Counted from the stretch's first letter, positions 28,499-38,447 are shown. The stretch: 64,000 nucleotides of DNA from Halomonas cerina (GCF_014192215.1 NZ_JACHXP010000001.1:395078-459077), one strand, 5' to 3'. Made by a program: numbers and translations. The notes: generated by a model from the sequence alone, not told the origin.

Positions 28499-29416
28499 TC
28501 AGGCCTGCAGGAAGTCCCGCGGCAACTTCATCATCTGCCGCCAGAGCTTCTCTACGCCGGGCTTGTGCACCAGCGAACAGCGGTAGAGGCGGATCTCCAG
28601 CGGCACGTCCCACTGCTCGCCGCCAGCACGCACCAACCGGCCCTCGTTGAGCTCCTGGCGGATGCAGAAATCGGGAATCCAGGCCAAGCCGACGCCCTGC
28701 ATCATCATGCCCTTGAGTCCCTCGGCCATGGCGGTCTCGTAGACGACCCGCAACCGCATGCGCAGGGGGTCGTTCTTCAGCAGCATGCGCACGCTACGCC
28801 CCAGGAAGGCCCCCTGGGTATAGGAGAGGTAGGGAATCGACGCCTGCCCCTCCAGCGGGAAGCGGGGACACCCCTGCGCATCCGGCACACAGACCGGCAG
28901 CATCGTCACCTGGCCAATAGAAAAGGAAGGAAAGACCTCGGCATCGAGCTGCATGCTAGCATAGGGATCATAGTAGGCGAGCATCAGGTCGCAATTGCCC
29001 TCGCGCAGTACATGGATGGCATCCCCCACGTTCATGGCCACCAGCCGAGTGGGCAGTTCCCCTATTCCTTTCTGAAGACGCGAGATCCATGGCGGGAAGA
29101 AGCTCAGTGCCAAGGAGTGCGCCGCCACGATGTCCAGCGCCTCGTTGGCCATGGAGAGTCCACGCAAATGGCCGAGACTCTCGTTGAGCTGCTCGACCAT
29201 GTTGCGTGCCGTGACCAGGAAGAGCTGGCCCTGCGGGGTCAGGTCCACCGGGGTGGTGGAGCGATCTACCAGGGTGACGCCCACGGCCTGTTCCAGCGCC
29301 CGGATACGGCGGCTGAAGGCCGGCTGGGTGACATGGCGCTGACGCGCCGACGCGGAAAAACTGCGCGTGTTGGCCAGCGCCACGAAGTCTTCCAGCCACT
29401 TGGTCTCGAGGTTCAC
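28499..29416 (-). CDS. LysR-family transcriptional regulator, HypT (YjiE)-like
   Basis: 305 residues. The N-terminal winged helix (~1-65) reads NLETKWLEDFVALANTRS then VTQPAFSRRIRALEQAVG. This closely resembles E. coli HypT, the hypochlorite-responsive regulator, including the ETKWL opening. The effector domain (~90-295) keeps a Cys in LPVCVPDAQG at the position of a HypT Cys. Two GTG codons in tandem (29419 and 29416) are possible starts; the second has the better spacing from GGGAG. The targets are unknown. Neighbours are not obviously regulated genes. Confidence 0.85.
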   Translation of the reverse strand: MNLETKWLEDFVALANTRSFSASARQRHVTQPAFSRRIRALEQAVGVTLVDRSTTPVDLTPQGQLFLVTARNMVEQLNESLGHLRGLSMANEALDIVAAHSLALSFFPPWISRLQKGIGELPTRLVAMNVGDAIHVLREGNCDLMLAYYDPYASMQLDAEVFPSFSIGQVTMLPVCVPDAQGCPRFPLEGQASIPYLSYTQGAFLGRSVRMLLKNDPLRMRLRVVYETAMAEGLKGMMMQGVGLAWIPDFCIRQELNEGRLVRAGGEQWDVPLEIRLYRCSLVHKPGVEKLWRQMMKLPRDFLQA

Positions 29417-29507
29417 CACGACTCCCGGTCACCGATACATCTCGGGCTCCGTCAGGAGCCGCGCAAGAGCGCTAATGTACCCCAGCCGCGATGCTCACCC
29501 AAGCCGT

Positions 29508-30926
29508 TCACTGGATCGGCGAGAAGAGATAGGCGGCACGGGACACCAGCTTGCGCCACAGTGGCCGCGACGTCAGTTCCTCCAGACTGACTTGGCGGCA
29601 GGCCGCGAAGTCCCGCTCGAGCATCGCGTGCACCTGCGCGGCGAAGGCGCGATCCGGCACGACCGCGGTGATCTCGAAGTTAAGGCGAAAAGAGCGGTTG
29701 TCGAGATTGACGGTGCCGACACTGGCCGCGTCATCATCGATCAGGATAACCTTCTGATGCAGAAAGCCCGGCTGATAGCGGTAGACCTTGACACCGGCCC
29801 GCAGCATGTCCGGCAGGAACGAGAAGGCGGAGAGAAACACCAGCAGGTGGTCGGGACGCTCCGGCATCATGATGCGCACGTCGACGCCCCGCATGGCGGC
29901 CAGGCGCAAGGCATCCTGAACACTGCGGTCAGGCACGAAGTAGGGGCTGGTCACCCAGAGTCGCTCTCGAGCACTGTGGATGGCATGTTGGACCAGCAGA
30001 CTGGCCGTTTCCAGGCGATCGGCAGGCCCGGAGGGCACGATCACCACGTTCTGGTTTTTCGCAGGGCTTGCCTGAGGCGTCCAGGTCAGGGTGATCATCT
30101 CGCCGGTAGCCCAGTGCCAGTCCTCCCAGAAGGCTTCCTGCAAGCCCAGCACACTGGGGCCGATCAGCTTCATGTGGGTATCGCGCCAGTGGCCATGGCG
30201 GGGGTGTTGGCCCAGGTACTCGGTGCCGACATTGAAGCCCCCCAGCCAGCCTTCCCGCCCGTCGACCACCAGCACCTTGCGATGGTTGCGGAAGTTGAGC
30301 TGGAAACGGTGCTTGAAACCCCGGGAAGAGCGGAAGGCACTGACCTCGATGCCGGCCTCGGCGAGGTCACGCAGGAAGCGATCCCCGAGGCCGCGACTGC
30401 CGATCTCGTCATAGAGGAAGTAGATGGACACGTCACGCTCCGCGGCCTGCTGCAGCCGATGCTTGAGCTCGATGCCCAGGGCATCATCGCGCACGATGAA
30501 GAACTGGATGAGGATGTACTCCTCGGCCGCCTCGATCCCCGCGAAGAGGCTGTCGAACGTCGCCTCGCCATCGATCAGTAGCTCTGCCTGATTGCCGCTG
30601 GTGAGCGGCATCATGGCCAGCTTCTCCACTGCCCGGATATCCGCGTCACTGCTGGCCGGCAGATAGGGATCGAAGCGGTCACGATAACGGGCCAACAGGC
30701 GACGCAGTACGGTGTCCCGCTCGCCGCGGGCCGATACATAGCCATAGAAGCGCGGTCGGCCGAACACCCAGTAGGCCGGTACCGCCAGATACGGCATGGT
30801 GAGTAGCGAAATGATCCAGGCGATGGCCCCTTGGGAGGTGCGACTGGACATCAAGGCGAGCACCGCCGAGAGGACGCCCAGTACGTGAATCAGCAGGATG
30901 GCCAGGCCCAGCAGCCAGGAGGTCAT
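29508..30926 (-). CDS. cls: Cardiolipin synthase (phospholipase D type)
   Basis: Inner-membrane enzyme condensing two phosphatidylglycerols to cardiolipin. 472 residues: two N-terminal transmembrane helices (~3-25, ~33-54) and two PLD domains with intact HKD motifs, His215-Lys217-Asp222 (HRKVLVVD) and His390-Lys392-Asp397 (HQKVILID). LGGFNVGTEYLG and TSPYFVPD are typical of ClsA. Cardiolipin enrichment is a common osmotic response, consistent with a halophile, but nothing in the sequence shows regulation. Confidence 0.93.
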   Translation of the reverse strand: MTSWLLGLAILLIHVLGVLSAVLALMSSRTSQGAIAWIISLLTMPYLAVPAYWVFGRPRFYGYVSARGERDTVLRRLLARYRDRFDPYLPASSDADIRAVEKLAMMPLTSGNQAELLIDGEATFDSLFAGIEAAEEYILIQFFIVRDDALGIELKHRLQQAAERDVSIYFLYDEIGSRGLGDRFLRDLAEAGIEVSAFRSSRGFKHRFQLNFRNHRKVLVVDGREGWLGGFNVGTEYLGQHPRHGHWRDTHMKLIGPSVLGLQEAFWEDWHWATGEMITLTWTPQASPAKNQNVVIVPSGPADRLETASLLVQHAIHSARERLWVTSPYFVPDRSVQDALRLAAMRGVDVRIMMPERPDHLLVFLSAFSFLPDMLRAGVKVYRYQPGFLHQKVILIDDDAASVGTVNLDNRSFRLNFEITAVVPDRAFAAQVHAMLERDFAACRQVSLEELTSRPLWRKLVSRAAYLFSPIQ

Positions 30927-30995
30927 GGTCGTATCCCCGATCCGTGGGAGGCGGCAGACACCGCACGAGAGAAGCGAAGACTACAGGATACCTGC

Positions 30996-31035
30996 AACGA
31001 CGACGGCCCCGCCAGGCGGCGGGGCCGTCGTCGTT
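30996..31035 (-). terminator. Strong hairpin after fumarase
   Basis: Perfect 18-bp stem (30996-31013 with 31018-31035) with loop AGGC, starting 17 bases after the fumarase stop and between it and the cardiolipin synthase gene. Very stable but without a T-run. Confidence 0.7.
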
Positions 31036-31052
31036 AGAGAGGCCGTCGCGGC

Positions 31053-32558
31053 TCAGGCGCGCTCGGCGATGATCTCCTTCCATTTCGCCGGACCGGTCTG
31101 GTGGACCGAGGTGCCCGTGCTGTCCACGGCCACGGTCACCGGCATGTCCTCCACCTCGAACTCGTAGATGGCTTCCATGCCTAGGTCCTCGAAGCCCACC
31201 ACCCGGGCCTTCTTGATCGCTTGGGAGACCAGATAGGCCGACCCGCCGACGGCCATCAGGTAGACGGCCTGGTTATCGCGGATCGCCTCGATGGCGGCCG
31301 GGCCCCGCTCGGCCTTGCCCACCATGCCCAGCAACCCCGTCTCCTCGAGCATGGTCCGGGTGAACTTGTCCATGCGGGTTGCGGTGGTGGGACCGGCCGG
31401 TCCCACCACCTCATTGCGCACCGGATCCACCGGGCCCACGTAGTAGATAAAGCGCCCCTTCATGTCCACCGGCAGGGGCTCGCCCTTGCCGATCATGTCT
31501 ACCATGCGCTTGTGGGCGGCATCGCGACCGGTGAGCAGCTTACCGTTGAGCAGCAGGGTGTCGCCGGGTTGCCAGGTCTGCACCTCTTGCGGAGTGATGG
31601 TATCGAGGTCGACGCGCTTGACGTTGTCGCCCACCTCGCGGGTGATCTCCGGCCAGTCCTCGAGTTTGGCCGCGGCCAGGGCCGTGGGGCCGGAGCCATC
31701 CAGGGTGAAATGAGCGTGACGGGTCGCCGCGCAGTTGGGAATGATCGCCACCGGCTTGTTGGCGGCATGCGTCGGGTAGTCCTTGACCTTGATGTCCAGC
31801 ACCGTGGTCAATCCCCCCAGCCCCTGGGCGCCGATGCCGCTCCGGTTGACCCTGTCGAAGAGTTCCAGACGCAACGCCTCGGCACGATTGGACGCCCCGC
31901 GAGCCTGCAGTTCCTGGATGTCGATGGGATCAAGCAGCGCTTCCTTGGCGATTTCCATGGCCTTCTCGGCGGTGCCACCGATACCGATGCCGAGCATGCC
32001 GGGGGGACACCAGCCGGCGCCCATCTTGGGCAGCTGTTCCATGACCCAGTCGACCACGCTGTCGGAAGGGTTGAGCATCGCGAACTTGGACTTGGCCTCG
32101 CTGCCACCGCCCTTGGCCGCTACGTGCACCTCGACGGTGTCCCCGGGTACCAGCTTGTGATGGATCACCGCCGGGGTGTTGTCACCGGTGTTCTTGCGGG
32201 CCCCATCGGGGTCGGCGAGTACCGAGGCCCGCAGCACGTTGTCGGGCAGCTGGTAGGCCCGGCGTACGCCCTCGTTGATCATGTCATCCAGGCTCATGTC
32301 CGCTTCCCAGCGTACGTTCATGCCCACATGGACGAAGACGGTGACGATACCGGTGTCCTGGCAGATCGGGCGATGGCCGGTAGCGCACATCCGTGAATTG
32401 ATCAGGATCTGGGCGATGGCGTCCTTGGCGGCCGGATTCTCCTCCCGCTCATAGGCCTGAGCCATGGCATCGATGAAGTCCTTGGGATGGTAATAGGAAA
32501 TGTACTGCAATGCGTCGGCGACGCTCTGGATCAGATCATCCTGGCGGATCACGGTCAT
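31053..32558 (-). CDS. Class I fumarate hydratase (iron-sulfur)
   Basis: Interconverts fumarate and malate in the TCA cycle. 501 residues. The oxygen-labile [4Fe-4S] ligands are Cys66 (RPICQDTG), Cys184 (GAGWCPPG) and Cys276 (IIPNCAATRH). KGGGSEAKS, VGPAGPTTATRMDKF and the C-terminal TGTSVHQTGPAKW are family landmarks. The usual class I length is ~500-550. It is monocistronic, bounded by a hairpin and a 305-base upstream region. Confidence 0.95.
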   Translation of the reverse strand: MTVIRQDDLIQSVADALQYISYYHPKDFIDAMAQAYEREENPAAKDAIAQILINSRMCATGHRPICQDTGIVTVFVHVGMNVRWEADMSLDDMINEGVRRAYQLPDNVLRASVLADPDGARKNTGDNTPAVIHHKLVPGDTVEVHVAAKGGGSEAKSKFAMLNPSDSVVDWVMEQLPKMGAGWCPPGMLGIGIGGTAEKAMEIAKEALLDPIDIQELQARGASNRAEALRLELFDRVNRSGIGAQGLGGLTTVLDIKVKDYPTHAANKPVAIIPNCAATRHAHFTLDGSGPTALAAAKLEDWPEITREVGDNVKRVDLDTITPQEVQTWQPGDTLLLNGKLLTGRDAAHKRMVDMIGKGEPLPVDMKGRFIYYVGPVDPVRNEVVGPAGPTTATRMDKFTRTMLEETGLLGMVGKAERGPAAIEAIRDNQAVYLMAVGGSAYLVSQAIKKARVVGFEDLGMEAIYEFEVEDMPVTVAVDSTGTSVHQTGPAKWKEIIAERA

Positions 32559-32863
32559 GGGGTCAGGAACTCCTTGCGAGTGACATGCAACTCACCGCGG
32601 GAGGTCGGGTTGCCGGCGGCGAGTCTCCGGGGCACGGAGTATACCTGAACCCTGACGCGTACGGCAGTTTCCCTGCTAATCGGTTTCGGGTGCTTGGAGC
32701 ATTACTGTGATGTGTTGTAAGGCAGATAACGGTATAAAAAGCATGGTGGGAAAGAATGCTTTGCAACTCGACGCGGCGCTTCCCAGACTGGGGAAAGGTG
32801 TTCCACCGGGATGGGTCATGGTGCGCCTCGCGGTGCCCAGGCCACGACCTCAGCGAGCTATCC
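32559..32863. other. 305-base non-coding region between fumarase and the glutamate-synthase-like gene
   Basis: Divergent control region. It contains the second copy of the 17-base AGATAACGGTATAAAAA motif (32724-32740) oriented toward the plus-strand gene. For fumarase the only candidate is a TATACT on the minus strand (32643-32638) without a convincing -35 partner. No RNA gene or repeat beyond these was seen. Confidence 0.6.
32706..32740 (+). promoter_or_regulatory. AT-rich upstream region with shared 17-base motif (copy 2)
   Basis: TGTGA (32706-32710), GTTG (32714-32717), six bases, then AGATAACGGTATAAAAA (32724-32740), 123 bases before the downstream start. Same order of elements and identical 17-mer as at 22631-22663, with slightly different spacing. 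Confidence 0.5.
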
Positions 32864-34438
32864 ATGTACCGTCGCCACTTCCTCTCGATTCTGTTCGCCG
32901 TACTCGCCGTGATCGCGGTCTGGATTCCCTTCTGGGCACCCGCCAGCTACCTGCTCATCGTCTGGCTGGCCTTCGCCCTTCTCGGGGTCTACGACCTGCG
33001 CTCGCGACACAATGTGCTCAACAACTATCCGATCATCGGCCATCTGCGTTACATGCTGGAGTTCATCCGCCCCGAGCTGCGCCAGTACTTCTTCGAATCC
33101 GAGCAGAGCGGTCGTCCGTTCAACCGTGCCCAACGTACGCTGATCAATGCCCGTGCCGACGGCCAGGCGGACGCCTCACCGTTCGGTACCCTGCTCGATT
33201 TCGAGGCCGCCGGGTTCGACTATGCCGAGCATTCGCTGGTCCCCAAGAACGTGCCGGAGGACGTCACCCGCCTCACCGTCGGTGGGCCGCAGTGCCAGCA
33301 TCCCTATCAGGCTTCGCGGCTCAACATCTCGGCGATGAGCTTCGGCTCGCTCTCCTCCACCGCCATCCTGGCCATGAACCTGGGCGCCAAGCGCGGTGGC
33401 TTCGCCCACAATACCGGTGAGGGCGCGATCAGTCCCTACCACCAGCGCCATGGTGGCGACCTGATCTGGGAGTTGGGTACCGCCTACTTCGGTTGCCGGA
33501 CTCGCGAGGGACGCTTCGATGCCAGGGCGTTTCGCGACAAGGCCCGTGATGACCAGGTCAAGATGATCGAGCTCAAGCTCTCACAAGGCGCCAAGCCCTC
33601 TCACGGGGGGCTGCTGCCGGCGGCCAAGGTCAACCGTGAGATCGCCGAGACCCGCCAGATCGAGGCGGGCAAGGATTGTCGGTCCCCCGCTTCCCATCCT
33701 GAATTCGACACCCCGATCGGGCTGCTGGAGTTCATCGCCCGCTTGCGTGAGCTCTCGGGTGGCAAGCCGGTCGGCATGAAGATGTGCCTGGGCAAGCGCA
33801 GCGAATTCCTGAGCATCTGCAAGGCGATGCTGGAGACCGGCATCCGCCCGGACTTCATCACCATCGATGGCGCCGAGGGCGGCACCGGCGCCGCCCCGCA
33901 GGAATTCTCGGACCGCCTGGGCAATTACATCAACGAGGCACTGCCCTTCGTCCACCAGTGCCTGATCGGCACCGGGTTGCGCGACGACCTGCGCCTGATC
34001 GCCAGCGGCAAGGTCGCGTTGGGCTTCGACATGGTGGTGAAGATGGCGCTGGGCGCCAACATGTGCAACGCCGCGCGACCTTTCATGTTCTCGGTGGGCT
34101 GCATCCAGGCGCGGCGCTGCCACACCAACCACTGCCCCACCGGGGTCACCACCCAGGACCCCAAGCGCAGTCGCGCCGTCAATGTCGAGGAGAAATCCTG
34201 GCGGGTCGCCCGGTATCACCAGGGCACCCTCAAGGCCTTTCGCGACCTGACCGGGGCACTGGGTGTCGAGCATCCGGACCAGCTCACCCCGGACATGATC
34301 TACCACCGTAGCCAGTACGCCCCGGCGATTTCCTATCAGCAACGCATCGAGCCGCTGGCGCCGGGCCAACTACTCGGCGACGACCTCCCCGAGGCCTACG
34401 CGCCGCACTGGCGGGCGGCCCGCGCCGAACGTTTCTGA
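32864..34438 (+). CDS. Membrane-anchored FMN-binding glutamate synthase family protein
   Basis: 524 residues. Two N-terminal transmembrane helices (~6-24 and ~28-44) are followed by a single glutamate-synthase central/FMN domain (~150-490): ISAMSFGSLS, HNTGEGAISPYH, LSQGAKPSHGGLLP, DGAEGGTGAAPQEFSD and a [3Fe-4S] motif Cys413-x5-Cys419-x4-Cys424. There is no glutaminase domain, so it cannot be a complete glutamate synthase. Stand-alone versions exist widely and their reaction is unsettled (an amidotransferase partner, or a methylglutamate-type transfer, has been suggested for relatives). The start at 32864 is chosen for the membrane anchor; the ribosome site is weak. Confidence 0.87.
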   Translation: MYRRHFLSILFAVLAVIAVWIPFWAPASYLLIVWLAFALLGVYDLRSRHNVLNNYPIIGHLRYMLEFIRPELRQYFFESEQSGRPFNRAQRTLINARADGQADASPFGTLLDFEAAGFDYAEHSLVPKNVPEDVTRLTVGGPQCQHPYQASRLNISAMSFGSLSSTAILAMNLGAKRGGFAHNTGEGAISPYHQRHGGDLIWELGTAYFGCRTREGRFDARAFRDKARDDQVKMIELKLSQGAKPSHGGLLPAAKVNREIAETRQIEAGKDCRSPASHPEFDTPIGLLEFIARLRELSGGKPVGMKMCLGKRSEFLSICKAMLETGIRPDFITIDGAEGGTGAAPQEFSDRLGNYINEALPFVHQCLIGTGLRDDLRLIASGKVALGFDMVVKMALGANMCNAARPFMFSVGCIQARRCHTNHCPTGVTTQDPKRSRAVNVEEKSWRVARYHQGTLKAFRDLTGALGVEHPDQLTPDMIYHRSQYAPAISYQQRIEPLAPGQLLGDDLPEAYAPHWRAARAERF

Positions 34439-34453
34439 GCCGGGTGGCCCGGC
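34439..34453. terminator. Small GC hairpin between convergent genes
   Basis: GCCGGG, TGG, CCCGGC immediately after the FMN-domain gene stop and before the convergent uvrB stop. The 6-bp stem has no T-run. Confidence 0.3.
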
Positions 34454-34471
34454 CGGCGCGACTCCCATCGC

Positions 34472-36502
34472 TCAGACCGCACCCAGAGTCAGCTGGCGCT
34501 CCTTCAGTTCATGCAGCCGGTCGCGCAGCCGCGCGGCCTCCTCGAACTCGAGGTTCTGGGCGGCCTCGAACATGGCATCCTCGGCCCGCGATACCTCCTT
34601 CGCCAGCTCTGATGGCGAGAGATCGGCGGGGTCGTAGATCGCCGAGGCTTCGGCCACCTTGCTGCGCTCGGTCCGGCGTCCCTTGCCCTTCTTCCCGGGC
34701 GCCTCGCCGGCCTCCATGATATCGGCCACCGAGCGGCTCACGGTGGTCGGCGTGATGCCATGGGCCGCGTTGTGGGCGATCTGCTTGGTACGGCGGCGTT
34801 CGGTCTCGTCCATGGCGCGGCGCATCGAGTCGGTGACCCGGTCCCCATAAAGGATCGCCCGGCCGTGGGCGTTGCGTGCGGCGCGGCCGATGGTCTGGAT
34901 CAGCGAACGTTCGTTGCGCAGGAAGCCCTCCTTGTCGGCATCGAGGATCGCCACCAGGGAGACCTCGGGGATATCCAGGCCCTCCCGCAGCAGGTTGATC
35001 CCCACCAGCACATCGAACTTGCCGAGGCGCAGGTCACGGATGATCTCCACTCGCTCCACGGTGTCGATGTCCGAATGCAGGTAGCGCACCCGGACATCAT
35101 GCTCATCCAGGTATTCGGTGAGGTCCTCGGCCATGCGCTTGGTCAGGGTGGTGACCAGCACGCGCTCCCCCACCTCGCTGCGCAGGCGGATCTCCGAGAG
35201 CAGGTCGTCGACCTGGGTGGAGGCCGGGCGCACCTCGAGCTCGGGGTCCAGCAGGCCGGTGGGCCGCACCACCTGTTCCACCACCTGGCCGGCATGCTCG
35301 GCCTCGTAGGGCCCGGGGGTGGCCGAGACGAAGATCGTCTGTGGGCAGATCGCCTCCCACTCCTGGAAGGTCATCGGTCGGTTATCCAGGGCCGAGGGCA
35401 GGCGGAAGCCATACTCCACCAGGGTCTCCTTGCGGGAGCGGTCGCCCTTGTACATGCCCCCCACCTGGGGGACGCTGACGTGAGATTCGTCGATGAACAG
35501 CAGCGCGTCACTGGGCAGGTAGTCGAAGAAGGTGGGCGGCGGCTCGCCCGGGTTGCGCCCGGAGAGATAGCGCGAGTAGTTCTCGATACCGTTGCAGTAG
35601 CCCAGCTCCAGCATCATCTCGATGTCGTAGAGCGAGCGCTGCTCCAGGCGCTGCGCCTCCACCAGCCGGTCTTCCTTGCGCAGGACGGCCAGCCGCTCGA
35701 CCAGCTCCGCCTTGATGGCATCGATGGCGCCCAGGATGGTCTCCCGGGGGGTCACGTAGTGCGACTTGGGGTAGATGGTCATGCGCGGCACCTTGCCTCG
35801 CACCTCGCCGGTCAGCGGGTCGAAGAGGCTGATGGTGTCGATCTCGTCGTCGAAGAGCTCCACCCGCACCGCCTCGTCTTCGGCATCGGCCGGGAAGATG
35901 TCGATGACGTCGCCGCGCACCCGGTAGGTGCCGCGCTTGAAGTCCATGTCGTTGCGGGTGTACTGCAGTTCCGCCAGGCGACGCAGGAAGGCGCGCTGGT
36001 CGATCAGCTCGCCCCGAGTGAAATGCAGGCGCATCTTCAGGTACTGGTCGGGATCGCCTAGGCCATAGATCGCCGACACCGAGACCACGATCAGCGCATC
36101 GCGTCGCTCGAGCAGCGCCTTGGTCGCCGAGAGGCGCATCTGCTCGATATGGTCGTTGATGGAGGCATCCTTCTCGATGAAGGTGTCCGACGAGGGCACA
36201 TAGGCCTCGGGCTGATAATAATCGTAGTAGGAGACGAAGTACTCCACGGCGTTGTCCGGGAAGAACGCCTTGAACTCGCCATACAGCTGGGCCGCCAGGG
36301 TCTTGTTCGGGGCCATGACGATGGTCGGACGCTGCAGGCGCTGGACCACATTGGCCATGGTGAAGGTCTTGCCGGAGCCGGTCACGCCCAGCAACGTCTG
36401 GTGGGCCAGGCCCGCCTCGAGGCCAGCCACGAGCCCCTCGATGGCCGAGGGCTGATCGCCGGCGGGCTGGAACCTGGACTGCAGGCGGAACGCTTTGCTC
36501 AT
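34472..36502 (-). CDS. uvrB: UvrB, excinuclease ABC subunit B
   Basis: Central damage-recognition helicase of nucleotide excision repair, 676 residues (E. coli 673). Walker A GVTGSGKT is at 39-46. The beta-hairpin [18 protein letters not shown] inserts behind lesions. Helicase motifs [13 protein letters not shown] and QTIGRAARN are clear, and a UVR motif ([20 protein letters not shown]) closes the protein. The start is at 36502; an in-frame upstream extension is rejected. It lies 53 bases downstream of the OsmC gene. No LexA-type CTGT-N8-ACAG site is visible close upstream. Confidence 0.98.
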   Translation of the reverse strand: MSKAFRLQSRFQPAGDQPSAIEGLVAGLEAGLAHQTLLGVTGSGKTFTMANVVQRLQRPTIVMAPNKTLAAQLYGEFKAFFPDNAVEYFVSYYDYYQPEAYVPSSDTFIEKDASINDHIEQMRLSATKALLERRDALIVVSVSAIYGLGDPDQYLKMRLHFTRGELIDQRAFLRRLAELQYTRNDMDFKRGTYRVRGDVIDIFPADAEDEAVRVELFDDEIDTISLFDPLTGEVRGKVPRMTIYPKSHYVTPRETILGAIDAIKAELVERLAVLRKEDRLVEAQRLEQRSLYDIEMMLELGYCNGIENYSRYLSGRNPGEPPPTFFDYLPSDALLFIDESHVSVPQVGGMYKGDRSRKETLVEYGFRLPSALDNRPMTFQEWEAICPQTIFVSATPGPYEAEHAGQVVEQVVRPTGLLDPELEVRPASTQVDDLLSEIRLRSEVGERVLVTTLTKRMAEDLTEYLDEHDVRVRYLHSDIDTVERVEIIRDLRLGKFDVLVGINLLREGLDIPEVSLVAILDADKEGFLRNERSLIQTIGRAARNAHGRAILYGDRVTDSMRRAMDETERRRTKQIAHNAAHGITPTTVSRSVADIMEAGEAPGKKGKGRRTERSKVAEASAIYDPADLSPSELAKEVSRAEDAMFEAAQNLEFEEAARLRDRLHELKERQLTLGAV

Positions 36503-36555
36503 CGACTCTCCCGGGGATGCCCGCGGCATCCGTATGCAGGGTAAGACGGCTCGTG

Positions 36556-36966
36556 TCAGGCCGTCGTGCGGGTGGTAATCGCCACGCTGGAGGTGGTGAT
36601 CAGACGTTGGATCGGGCACTTGTCGCTGATCTCCTCGAGTCGCGCGCGCTGCTCGGGGCGCTCGATGCCGTGAAAGGACATCGTGACATCGAGCCGGTAG
36701 CGGCCATGGCGCTCCTGGCTGTCATCGCGATGGACCGTGACGCTGACCCCTTCCAGAGGCCAGGCCTTGCGCCGGGCGTACATCATGGCGGTGATCGCCT
36801 TGCAGGCCCCCAGCGACAGGTCGAAGTAGTCATGGGGATCCGGTGCCGTGTCTTCGCCACCATAGGCCTCGGGAACATCGACATAGAGGTCCTCGAAGCC
36901 ATCGAGTTCGACCCGCTGGCGATAGAGATGGTTGCGTACGCTGGTCACTTCAATGGTCTTCTGCAT
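36556..36966 (-). CDS. OsmC/Ohr-family protein
   Basis: 136 residues. The two redox cysteines of the OsmC/Ohr fold are present: Cys55 ([16 protein letters not shown]) and Cys117 ([10 protein letters not shown]), so a thiol peroxidase activity on organic hydroperoxides is plausible. It resembles the YhfA/OsmC-like branch more than classical Ohr. It follows a small HMA-like gene by 21 bases and precedes uvrB. Confidence 0.88.
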   Translation of the reverse strand: MQKTIEVTSVRNHLYRQRVELDGFEDLYVDVPEAYGGEDTAPDPHDYFDLSLGACKAITAMMYARRKAWPLEGVSVTVHRDDSQERHGRYRLDVTMSFHGIERPEQRARLEEISDKCPIQRLITTSSVAITTRTTA

Positions 36967-36987
36967 GTCAGGCCGCTCCTTGTCGTG

Positions 36988-37185
36988 TCACTTGACCTCG
37001 ATGGGAAGATTCAAGGCCTCGATGGCCTGGATCAGCGCGTCACGCCGGGCCCGGCCCTCCACCTCGGCACCATGGCGACCGACCTCGACACTCTCGACGC
37101 CGTCAAGCATCATCAAGGTCGTGGTGATGCGATTGATTTGGTCGGCGTTCTCGACACCGGTGAAGCTCAGCGACTGGTGTGCCAT
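36988..37185 (-). CDS. Small HMA-fold protein lacking the metal-binding CxxC
   Basis: 65 residues starting MAHQSLSFTGVENADQ. Pattern and length suggest the beta-alpha-beta-beta-alpha-beta heavy-metal-associated fold (GVESVEV, DALIQAIEALNLPIEV), but the loop that should hold CxxC reads GVENADQ and the protein has no Cys at all. It may bind a protein or ligand instead of copper. Cotranscription with the OsmC gene is likely (21 bases). Family assignment by pattern only. Confidence 0.65.
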   Translation of the reverse strand: MAHQSLSFTGVENADQINRITTTLMMLDGVESVEVGRHGAEVEGRARRDALIQAIEALNLPIEVK

Positions 37186-37340
37186 GCATGACTCCCTGCA
37201 CGTCCGGGTGGCCTAGAGGTTGGCATGAAGGCCCGAGTCTAGCATGGCGAAGAAAGCTCGGCAGTGGGTTGCAAAGGCCGTTTCCTGCCCTCATCCATGA
37301 TGACACTACCCTTTTTTCCTTCTTCACAGGAGCCCCGGAC

Positions 37341-38396
37341 ATGACAGCATGGATCTCCGCCACCGGCGGCCGGCAGGAGGCCGAGGACCGGGTCACCTTC
37401 GACACCCCCGAGCCGGCGCGCCTGGCCCTGGAGGCCACCGTGATGACGCCGCTGGTCCACCTCGGCGTACTCGACGTGACGGGACCGGAGGCCGAGACCT
37501 TCCTGCAGGGCCAGACCAGTGCCCAGGTGTCGCTGGCCAACGGTGACTTCGCTCCCCTCACCTGTTTCTGTACCCCCAAGGGACGCGTGCTGGCCAACGC
37601 CCAGCTATGGCGTGTGGCCCCCGAGCACTACCGGCTACTGATGCATCGCAGCCTGGTGCCATCCCTGGCCACCCACCTGAAGAAGTTCGCCGCCTTCTAC
37701 CAGGCCGAGCTGAGCATCCGCGATGACCTGGCGCTGATCGGGCTGCTGGGGCGGGAAGCGGCGGCCCTGGCCGAGGTACGCCTGGACATCACCCCACCCG
37801 CGGTCTGGCACCAGTCAGGCAACGAGGCTATCCAACTCCTGGCGCATCCGGGGCCCCGCCCTCGCCTGCTGATCTGCCTGCCGGCCGACCGGGCAGGCGA
37901 CGCCTGGGAGCGCCTGTCCGCCCAGGCCACGCCGGTCGGCAACGACGTCTGGCGCCTCCATGACATCCAGGCCGGTCTGGCTTGGCTCGACGAGCGCCAG
38001 CACGACACCTACCTGCCCCAGATGATCAACTGGGAGGCCCTCGGCGGCATCAGCTTCAAGAAGGGCTGCTACACGGGCCAGGAGGTGGTCGCCCGGGCCC
38101 ACTTCCGCGGCCAGGTGAAGAAGCGCCTGGTACGGGCTCAACTCGACGGTGGCCTGCTGCCGGAGCCCGGCAGCGCTATCGAGGACGCCCAGGACAAGCG
38201 GCTGGGCGAGGTGCTCTGCACCGCGCTGGACGCCTACGGCGAGGCCGAGGTGCTGGCGGTGATCAGTACCAAGGACCCCGATCTGCCGCTGCGCTGCGCC
38301 GGCCAGAAACTCAAGTTGCTCAAGTTGCCCTATCCGATCGAACGGCTGGACCCCGAGACCCTGGCGGTCCAAGGGAATGGGACCCCAGCGACCTGA
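37341..38396 (+). CDS. ygfZ: YgfZ, folate-dependent iron-sulfur cluster maintenance protein
   Basis: 351 residues, T-protein (GcvT)-like fold binding tetrahydrofolate; needed for activity of certain Fe-S enzymes such as MiaB and under oxidative stress. The hallmark KGCYTGQEVVARAHFRG, with its reactive Cys, is intact. FLQGQTSAQV and CTPKGRVLANA are also typical. AGGAG lies 10 bases before the ATG at 37341; upstream in-frame codons are not part of the gene. Convergent with tatD. Confidence 0.94.
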   Translation: MTAWISATGGRQEAEDRVTFDTPEPARLALEATVMTPLVHLGVLDVTGPEAETFLQGQTSAQVSLANGDFAPLTCFCTPKGRVLANAQLWRVAPEHYRLLMHRSLVPSLATHLKKFAAFYQAELSIRDDLALIGLLGREAAALAEVRLDITPPAVWHQSGNEAIQLLAHPGPRPRLLICLPADRAGDAWERLSAQATPVGNDVWRLHDIQAGLAWLDERQHDTYLPQMINWEALGGISFKKGCYTGQEVVARAHFRGQVKKRLVRAQLDGGLLPEPGSAIEDAQDKRLGEVLCTALDAYGEAEVLAVISTKDPDLPLRCAGQKLKLLKLPYPIERLDPETLAVQGNGTPAT

Positions 38397-38447
38397 TGCC
38401 CTGTTCGGCAGCCAGGTCGGGGGCGGATCACGGTAACTCGGCCGCCC

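Noticed and set aside
36503..37340. LexA box controlling uvrB
   Set aside because: No CTGT-N8-ACAG sequence is visible in or before the HMA-OsmC-uvrB unit.
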